Positions 59,716-64,000 of a stretch of DNA of 64,000 nt are shown in pieces. Both the position numbers and the translations under genes were made by a program. Within the stretch, counting starts at the first letter, position 1. Every line of letters begins with the position of its first letter. A model generated the notes under the pieces. It ran no database searches. It worked only from the letters and a program-made list of their open reading frames with translations, and was not told the origin of the DNA. Source of the DNA: Pantoea phytobeneficialis (GTDB lineage: Bacteria > Pseudomonadota > Gammaproteobacteria > Enterobacterales > Enterobacteriaceae); contig NZ_CP024636.1 of the NCBI RefSeq assembly GCF_009728735.1, positions 1,222,805 through 1,286,804 on the forward strand. Direction: 5' to 3'.

Positions 59716-60573
59716 ATGAATCTACGGGAAAATATTGTCAGTCAGTTCAGTTCACTCTCGCCAGAGTTACAGCGTGCCGCCGAATTTTCCCTGCAACATG
59801 CCAACAAACTGGTGGTGTTGTCGATGCGCGCTTTTGCCGCTGAAGGCGGCGTCAAACCTGCCACATTGCTGCGGCTGGCGCAGCGCCTTGGTTATCAAGG
59901 CTGGGGTGAACTGAAAAGCGCCATGATTGATGATCTGGGTTTGCGCAATGATACATATGTATCCAAAGCGGAAAAACTGATTGCGAAAGGCACCCAGCCA
60001 GCGCTGTATGAAGAGGTTTTTCTGGCGCATCAGGCCAATCTGGCCTTTACCCAGACAGAAAACCAACAGGCAATGCAGCAGGCAGTCACCTTGCTGGATG
60101 AGGCGGAAAACGTCTATATCTGCGGTTTTCGTGCCAGCTTCCCCATCGCCTGGTCGCTGTTTTATGTCTACCGGCTGTTTAACCGTCAGGTGTCATTGAT
60201 TGATGGTCTGGCGAGTAACATCGAAGTCTTTACCCGCGAGTTAAGTGGCAAAGATTGTGTGCTGCTGACCAGCTTCGCGCCTTATTCACGCGAATCGCTG
60301 GATGTCCTGCACGCGGCAACTGAGGCCGGTGCGCGTATCATCGCCATTACCGATTCCCCGGTTTCCCCACTGGCACAGGCGGCAGATTGTACCCTGTTGT
60401 TCTCTATCGACAGTCCTTCCTTCTTCCCTTCGGTGGTGTCGGGTATGGGGTTAGCGGAATGCCTGCTGGCGATGCTGGTGGCGCGTCATGGACGCGAAGC
60501 GGTCAGCAAGATTGAGAGCGCGGAACGTTATCTGATTGATTCGGGAGCCTACGTTATCCCTGGCAAATCCTGA
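59716..60573 (+). CDS. RpiR-family regulator with SIS domain
   Basis: 285 aa. N-terminal HTH_6 domain (1-77; LVVLSMRAFAAEGGVKPATLLRLAQRLGYQGW) and a SIS domain at about 120-255 (VYICGFRASFPIAWSLFYVYRLF; VLLTSFAPYSRESLDVLHAA) that in relatives binds phosphosugars or other small effectors. It heads the aminotransferase and transporter cluster and is divergent from the two-component system. Its ligand is presumably the cluster substrate or a product. The gap after it carries a striking inverted repeat. Confidence 0.9.
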   Translation: MNLRENIVSQFSSLSPELQRAAEFSLQHANKLVVLSMRAFAAEGGVKPATLLRLAQRLGYQGWGELKSAMIDDLGLRNDTYVSKAEKLIAKGTQPALYEEVFLAHQANLAFTQTENQQAMQQAVTLLDEAENVYICGFRASFPIAWSLFYVYRLFNRQVSLIDGLASNIEVFTRELSGKDCVLLTSFAPYSRESLDVLHAATEAGARIIAITDSPVSPLAQAADCTLLFSIDSPSFFPSVVSGMGLAECLLAMLVARHGREAVSKIESAERYLIDSGAYVIPGKS

Positions 60574-60578
60574 CGGCT

Positions 60579-60652
60579 GATCCATTTGTTCCTGTCATAA
60601 GAAAATGAAATGCATTTGTATCATATTTGCATTGACGTGATTCAAATGGATC
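60579..60652. promoter_or_regulatory. Long-spaced inverted repeat and promoter between rpiR and the aminotransferase gene
   Basis: GATCCATTTG (60579-60588) and CAAATGGATC (60643-60652) are perfect complements 54 bases apart. Between them lie the palindrome AAATGCATTT (60608-60617) and a candidate -35, TTGACG (60632-60637). The right arm would fall between -35 and -10. A two-site operator for the RpiR protein is a reasonable guess. Confidence 0.45.
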
Positions 60653-60706
60653 ATGCAAGATGCAATCAATATCGAGCACAAGCGTTTTCAGGAACAGGAA
60701 CAAAGC

Positions 60707-62044
60707 ATGAGTCAGATCATTCACCGCAGCCTTCGTACCACGCCAGCCGTGGCGGTGAGCGCGCAGGGGGCTTACATCACCGATATTCATGGTAAGCGTT
60801 TTCTCGATGCCTGCGGGGGCGCGGCAGTTTCCTGCCTGGGGCATGGTCATCCCGAGGTGCTGGCCGCCATGCACCGCCAGATTGATCAACTGGCTTATGC
60901 GCACACCAGCTTTTTCACCAGTGAAACTGTTGAACAGTTGGCTGCGCAATTAACCCGCACTGCCCCTGGCGATCTGAACTATGCCTACTTCGTTTCTGGC
61001 GGCTCCGAAGCGGTTGAGACGGCGCTAAAACTGGCACGTCAGTATTTTGTTGAGATTGGTCAGCCTGAGCGCACCACCTTTATTGCCCGCAAGCAGAGTT
61101 ATCACGGTAATACCCTTGGAGCGTTAGCGGTAGGGGGAAATGAGTGGCGTCGCCGTCAGTTTGCCCCTTTGTTGATGGATGTGGTTCGCGTGTCGGCATG
61201 CAATGAGTATCGCGATCGTCGTGACGATGAAAGCCAGCAGCAATATACCCAGCGTCTGTTGAATGAACTGGAAGAAGCGATTCTGACCACCGGGCCGGAG
61301 AAAATCATCGGTTTCTGCGCGGAAACGGTGGTCGGTGCGACTACCGGTGCCACGCCGCCAACCCCCGGCTATTTTCAGGGTGTGCGCCGTTTATGCGACA
61401 AGTACGGCATCCTGTATATCGCCGACGAAGTGATGTGCGGCATGGGACGTACCGGCACCCTGCATGCTTTTGAGCAGGACGGCGTGATACCGGATATTGT
61501 CACCATCGCCAAAGGCTTAGGTGGCGGTTATCAGCCGATTGGTGCGGTGCTGGCGAGCGAAAAAATTGTCGCGGCATTACAGGCGGGCAGTGGCTTGTTC
61601 CAGCATGGTCATACTTACATCTGTCACGCCACGGCGGCCGCAGCGGCATTGGCGGTACAGCAAGTTATTGAGCGCGACAACCTGCTGGCACAGGTACAGC
61701 AGCAGGGGGCATATCTGCAACAGGCGTTGCGTGAGGTGTTAGGTGAGTTGTTGCATGTCGGAGACACGCGCGGGCGCGGTTTGTTCGCGGGCGTGGAACT
61801 GGTACAGGATAAAGCCAGCAAGACCCCGTTCGATCCGGCACTGAAGCTGCATGCGGCAATCAAAGCGCAATGTATGGCGCGTGGTTTAATGGTGTATCCA
61901 ATGGGCGGCACCCTCGACGGTCAATATGGCGATCATATCCTGATCGCACCACCGTTCATCGTCACTCGCCCACAACTGGATTTTGTGGTGGATACGCTGC
62001 ATCAGGTAATTAGCGAAGAAACGCGCAAGCTGGCGGGGCGTTAA
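60707..62044 (+). CDS. Class III PLP-dependent aminotransferase
   Basis: 445 aa from MSQIIHRSLRTTPAVAV; a start 18 codons upstream (60653) is possible, but GGAA and family length favour this one. Cofactor residues: SGGSEAVETAL (98-107), SYHGNT (131-136), Glu206, Asp240 in YIADEVMCGMGRTG, and the Schiff-base Lys269 in VTIAKGLGGG. The family contains omega-amino-acid, diamine and acyl-ornithine aminotransferases; the sequence does not let me choose. Followed two bases later by a decarboxylase-like gene. Confidence 0.92.
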   Translation: MSQIIHRSLRTTPAVAVSAQGAYITDIHGKRFLDACGGAAVSCLGHGHPEVLAAMHRQIDQLAYAHTSFFTSETVEQLAAQLTRTAPGDLNYAYFVSGGSEAVETALKLARQYFVEIGQPERTTFIARKQSYHGNTLGALAVGGNEWRRRQFAPLLMDVVRVSACNEYRDRRDDESQQQYTQRLLNELEEAILTTGPEKIIGFCAETVVGATTGATPPTPGYFQGVRRLCDKYGILYIADEVMCGMGRTGTLHAFEQDGVIPDIVTIAKGLGGGYQPIGAVLASEKIVAALQAGSGLFQHGHTYICHATAAAAALAVQQVIERDNLLAQVQQQGAYLQQALREVLGELLHVGDTRGRGLFAGVELVQDKASKTPFDPALKLHAAIKAQCMARGLMVYPMGGTLDGQYGDHILIAPPFIVTRPQLDFVVDTLHQVISEETRKLAGR

Positions 62045-62046
62045 TT

Positions 62047-62598
62047 ATGAATCGTTTACCGCCGCTGGCTGAACAGCAATGGAGCGAAGAACAGCGTCAG
62101 TTGGCTGAAGAGATCATCAACGGACCGCGCGGTGCCTTGTTGCCACCGTTTGAACCGCTGTTACGCAGTCCGGAGTTGATGGCGCATGCACAACGTATGG
62201 GTGAATATCTGCGTTATCGCAGTGCGCTGGGTCAGCGCCTGTCGGAGCTGGCGATTCTGCTTACGGCGCGCCATTGGTCACAGCCGGTTGAGTGGGCGAT
62301 TCACGCCCCTATCGCACGGGAGAAGGGGATCTCCGCCCACGCGGTGCAGGCGATTAACGAGCAACGCTTGCCTGAAGATTTACAGGATGATGAGTGGGTG
62401 CTGTATCACTTCTGCCAGCAGCTGCATCAACAGAAAAAAGTGAATGATGACACCTGGCAACAGGCCATCGCCCTGTGGGGTGAGAAAGGTGTGGTCGACC
62501 TGATCGGTATCAACGGTTATTACAGTTTTCTTTCCATGATAATGAATGGCGCACAGACGCCAGTACCCGACACCAGGGATTTTATTATCCCCGCATAA
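62047..62598 (+). CDS. Carboxymuconolactone-decarboxylase-like protein
   Basis: 183 aa, all-helical AhpD/CMD fold by pattern: LRSPELMAHAQRMGEYLRYR, ELAILLTARHWSQPVEWAIHAPIARE and VVDLIGINGYYSFLSMIMN. The peroxidatic CxxC of AhpD is absent, and the Glu/Trp/His of EWAIHAP are kept, as in the CMD-type branch. The gene lies 2 bases after the aminotransferase stop, so they are coupled and probably act in one pathway. The reaction is unknown. Confidence 0.8.
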   Translation: MNRLPPLAEQQWSEEQRQLAEEIINGPRGALLPPFEPLLRSPELMAHAQRMGEYLRYRSALGQRLSELAILLTARHWSQPVEWAIHAPIAREKGISAHAVQAINEQRLPEDLQDDEWVLYHFCQQLHQQKKVNDDTWQQAIALWGEKGVVDLIGINGYYSFLSMIMNGAQTPVPDTRDFIIPA

Positions 62599-62612
62599 GT
62601 GGTTCACTCGAA

Positions 62613-62639
62613 AATAAGGGCAGGCATTGCGCCCTTATT
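62613..62639 (+). other. Hairpin between the CMD-like and GlnH-like genes
   Basis: AATAAGGGC / GCCCTTATT with a 9-base loop and no T run. It may stabilise or process the mRNA so that the binding protein is made separately from the enzymes. Confidence 0.5.
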
Positions 62640-62735
62640 CCCCGTGCTGAATAACATTGATGAATAATGGTAGCCAATATTTATTGTGCTGCGCGAATGC
62701 TACTGCCTGCTGTTTCACTGACGCTGAGGGTTATT

Positions 62736-63488
62736 ATGTCTGCATTTTTTTCAAAATTAAAAGTCACGCTGGCACTCGTTGCCTGTTCGGCCAGTTTTGT
62801 TGCTACGGCCCAGGATAAATTGGTGGTGGGTGTGGATACCGCTTTTGTTCCGTTTGAATTTAAACAAGGCGATAAATATGTCGGTTTTGATATCGATTTA
62901 TGGGATGCCATTGCACAGAAAATGCATGTCAGCTATGAATTACGTCCAATGGACTTCGGTGGTTTAATTCCGGGCTTGCAATCACGCAATCTGGATGTGG
63001 CAATGGCCGGGATTACCATCACCGATGCTCGCAAACAGGTGGTGGATTTCAGCGATGGTTATTATGACGCCGATTTATTAATGGCGGTTAAAAGCAGTGA
63101 TAACGCCATCACCAAATTCAGCGATTTGGCGGGTAAAAAAGTGGGCCTGAAACAGGGCACTGCGGCGGCCAGCTTTATGAAAGCCAAATATAAAGCGGAT
63201 TACGTTGAGTTCCCGAATATCGACAACGCCTACCTTGATTTGCAGGCCGGTAATCTGGATGCCGTGGTGCACGATTCACCGAACGTACTCTATTACGTGA
63301 AAACTGCCGGTGATGGCAAAGTGAAATCTACCGGAGAAACCGACAGCATTCTGCCGCAGCAGTACGGTTTCGCAATGCAGAAAAACAGCAGCTGGACGCC
63401 AAAAGTTAATGCGGCGCTGAAAGCATTACGCGCCGACGGCACCTACAACAAAATCTACGTAAAGTGGTTTGATAAACAACCTAAATAA
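62736..63488 (+). CDS. GlnH-like amino-acid ABC transporter binding protein
   Basis: 250 aa periplasmic protein. Signal peptide ends ASFVATA-QD. The mature part (VDTAFVPFEFKQGDKYVGFD, GITITDARKQVVDFSDGYYD, FPNIDNAYLDLQAGNLDAVVHD, ALKALRADGTYNKIYVKWF) is close to glutamine-binding GlnH, including its ligand-binding arginine and aspartate. The genomic place is not that of E. coli glnHPQ, so this is probably a paralogue serving the adjacent aminotransferase. Start with TGAGGG upstream; a longer frame from 62667 lacks support. Confidence 0.9.
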   Translation: MSAFFSKLKVTLALVACSASFVATAQDKLVVGVDTAFVPFEFKQGDKYVGFDIDLWDAIAQKMHVSYELRPMDFGGLIPGLQSRNLDVAMAGITITDARKQVVDFSDGYYDADLLMAVKSSDNAITKFSDLAGKKVGLKQGTAAASFMKAKYKADYVEFPNIDNAYLDLQAGNLDAVVHDSPNVLYYVKTAGDGKVKSTGETDSILPQQYGFAMQKNSSWTPKVNAALKALRADGTYNKIYVKWFDKQPK

Positions 63489-63494
63489 TCCTGT

Positions 63495-63516
63495 CAGGCC
63501 GGTGAAAACCGGCCTG
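63495..63516 (+). terminator. Attenuator-like hairpin between binding-protein and permease genes
   Basis: CAGGCCGG-tgaaaa-CCGGCCTG followed by AATTT. A common device for making binding protein in excess over permease. Confidence 0.5.
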
Positions 63517-63539
63517 AATTTAGCTGAATTGGTCGTGCT

Positions 63540-64000
63540 ATGAATTTCGAAACCAAATATATATGGGAATCCCTGCCGCTGTTATTACAGGGATTACAAT
63601 TGACGTTGATTATTTCCCTGACGGGATTGCTCGGTGGGTTTGTGATTGGCCTGCTGGCGGGAACCTGCCGTGCCCTGGGTGGCCGTATCACGAAAACGAT
63701 ATCATTAATTTTCGTTGAGCTGATCCGTGGTACACCTATTATGGTGCAGGTGATGTTTATTTACTTCGCATTGCCGATGGTGTTACCAATTCGTATCGAT
63801 CCGGTGAGCGCCGCGATTGTCACCATTATTATTAACTCTGGTGCCTATATTGCAGAAATTACCCGTGGCGCCATTTTATCCATTAATAAAGGTTTTAAAG
63901 AGGCCAGCCTGGCGATGGGGCTCTCCCAGCGCCGTACACTATGGTACGTGATCATGCCGCTGGCGTTACGTCGTATGATTCCGGCGCTGGGGAATCAATG
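63540..64000 (+). CDS. GlnP-like amino-acid ABC transporter permease (cut by window end)
   Basis: The visible 153 residues start [18 protein letters not shown]. They contain the HisM/GlnP-type segments [19 protein letters not shown] [20 protein letters not shown] and the EAA coupling loop region [29 protein letters not shown], shown here in parts. Very similar to E. coli GlnP. The ATPase gene is expected beyond the window. Confidence 0.9.
   Translation, partial: MNFETKYIWESLPLLLQGLQLTLIISLTGLLGGFVIGLLAGTCRALGGRITKTISLIFVELIRGTPIMVQVMFIYFALPMVLPIRIDPVSAAIVTIIINSGAYIAEITRGAILSINKGFKEASLAMGLSQRRTLWYVIMPLALRRMIPALGNQ

Overview
This window is core chromosome of an enterobacterium. Gene order from miaB-ubiF to the zitB region follows the 15-17 minute segment of the E. 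coli map closely, but several E. coli genes are missing and others have been inserted. Protein divergence, the gene content and a dispersed palindromic repeat built on GTAGCGGCGCGATTTATCGC suggest the family Erwiniaceae, most likely Pantoea or a close relative. The genus is inferred from memory of the proteins, not from a search. No phage, insertion sequence, transposase or CRISPR array was seen.

Layout. (1) 1-2.7 kb: start of miaB, ubiF, then a seven-gene tRNA operon on the minus strand (Met-Leu-Gln-Gln-Met-Gln-Gln). (2) 2.8-13.1 kb: asnB; the amino-sugar regulon nagBACD facing nagE across a control region with two candidate NagC operators and a CRP site; glnS. (3) 13.2-19.6 kb: a small NTF2-like gene, fur with a uof-like leader ORF, fldA, ybfE, ybfF, seqA-pgm, and a kdpE that has lost kdpD and kdpFABC. 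(4) 19.8-29.1 kb: ybfA, ybgA-phrB, ybgI, pxpBCA, a DUF969/DUF979 transporter pair, pcp and nei. Together pcp, the transporter and pxpBCA form a complete route for making, importing and hydrolysing 5-oxoproline. (5) 29.2-44.5 kb: the respiratory core, with gltA divergent from sdhCDAB-sucABCD, then cydABX-ybgE. (6) 44.7-50.4 kb: ybgC-tolQRA-tolB-pal-cpoB, the Tol-Pal envelope system. (7) 50.5-55 kb: three identical tRNA-Lys genes, a divergent DNA-alkylation-repair pair (Ada-N/AlkA fusion and Ogt), and nadA-pnuC behind a NadR box.

(8) 55-64 kb is the most accessory part. An EvgA/EvgS-like two-component system overlaps the zinc exporter gene zitB, giving a likely three-gene operon. Next to it lies a cluster of an RpiR/SIS regulator, a class III aminotransferase, a carboxymuconolactone-decarboxylase-like protein, a GlnH-like binding protein and a GlnP-like permease cut by the window edge. 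This cluster looks like a regulated amino-acid or amine uptake and catabolic locus, and its substrate cannot be read from the sequence.

Most of the window is well-known biology. The points most worth a second look are the orphan kdpE with a repeat-like scar beside it, the two-component system fused by overlap to zitB, the RpiR-aminotransferase-transporter cluster with a long-spaced inverted repeat around its promoter, the rearranged alkylation-repair pair beside tRNA-Lys, and the repeat family, one copy of which supplies the C-terminus of a protein.
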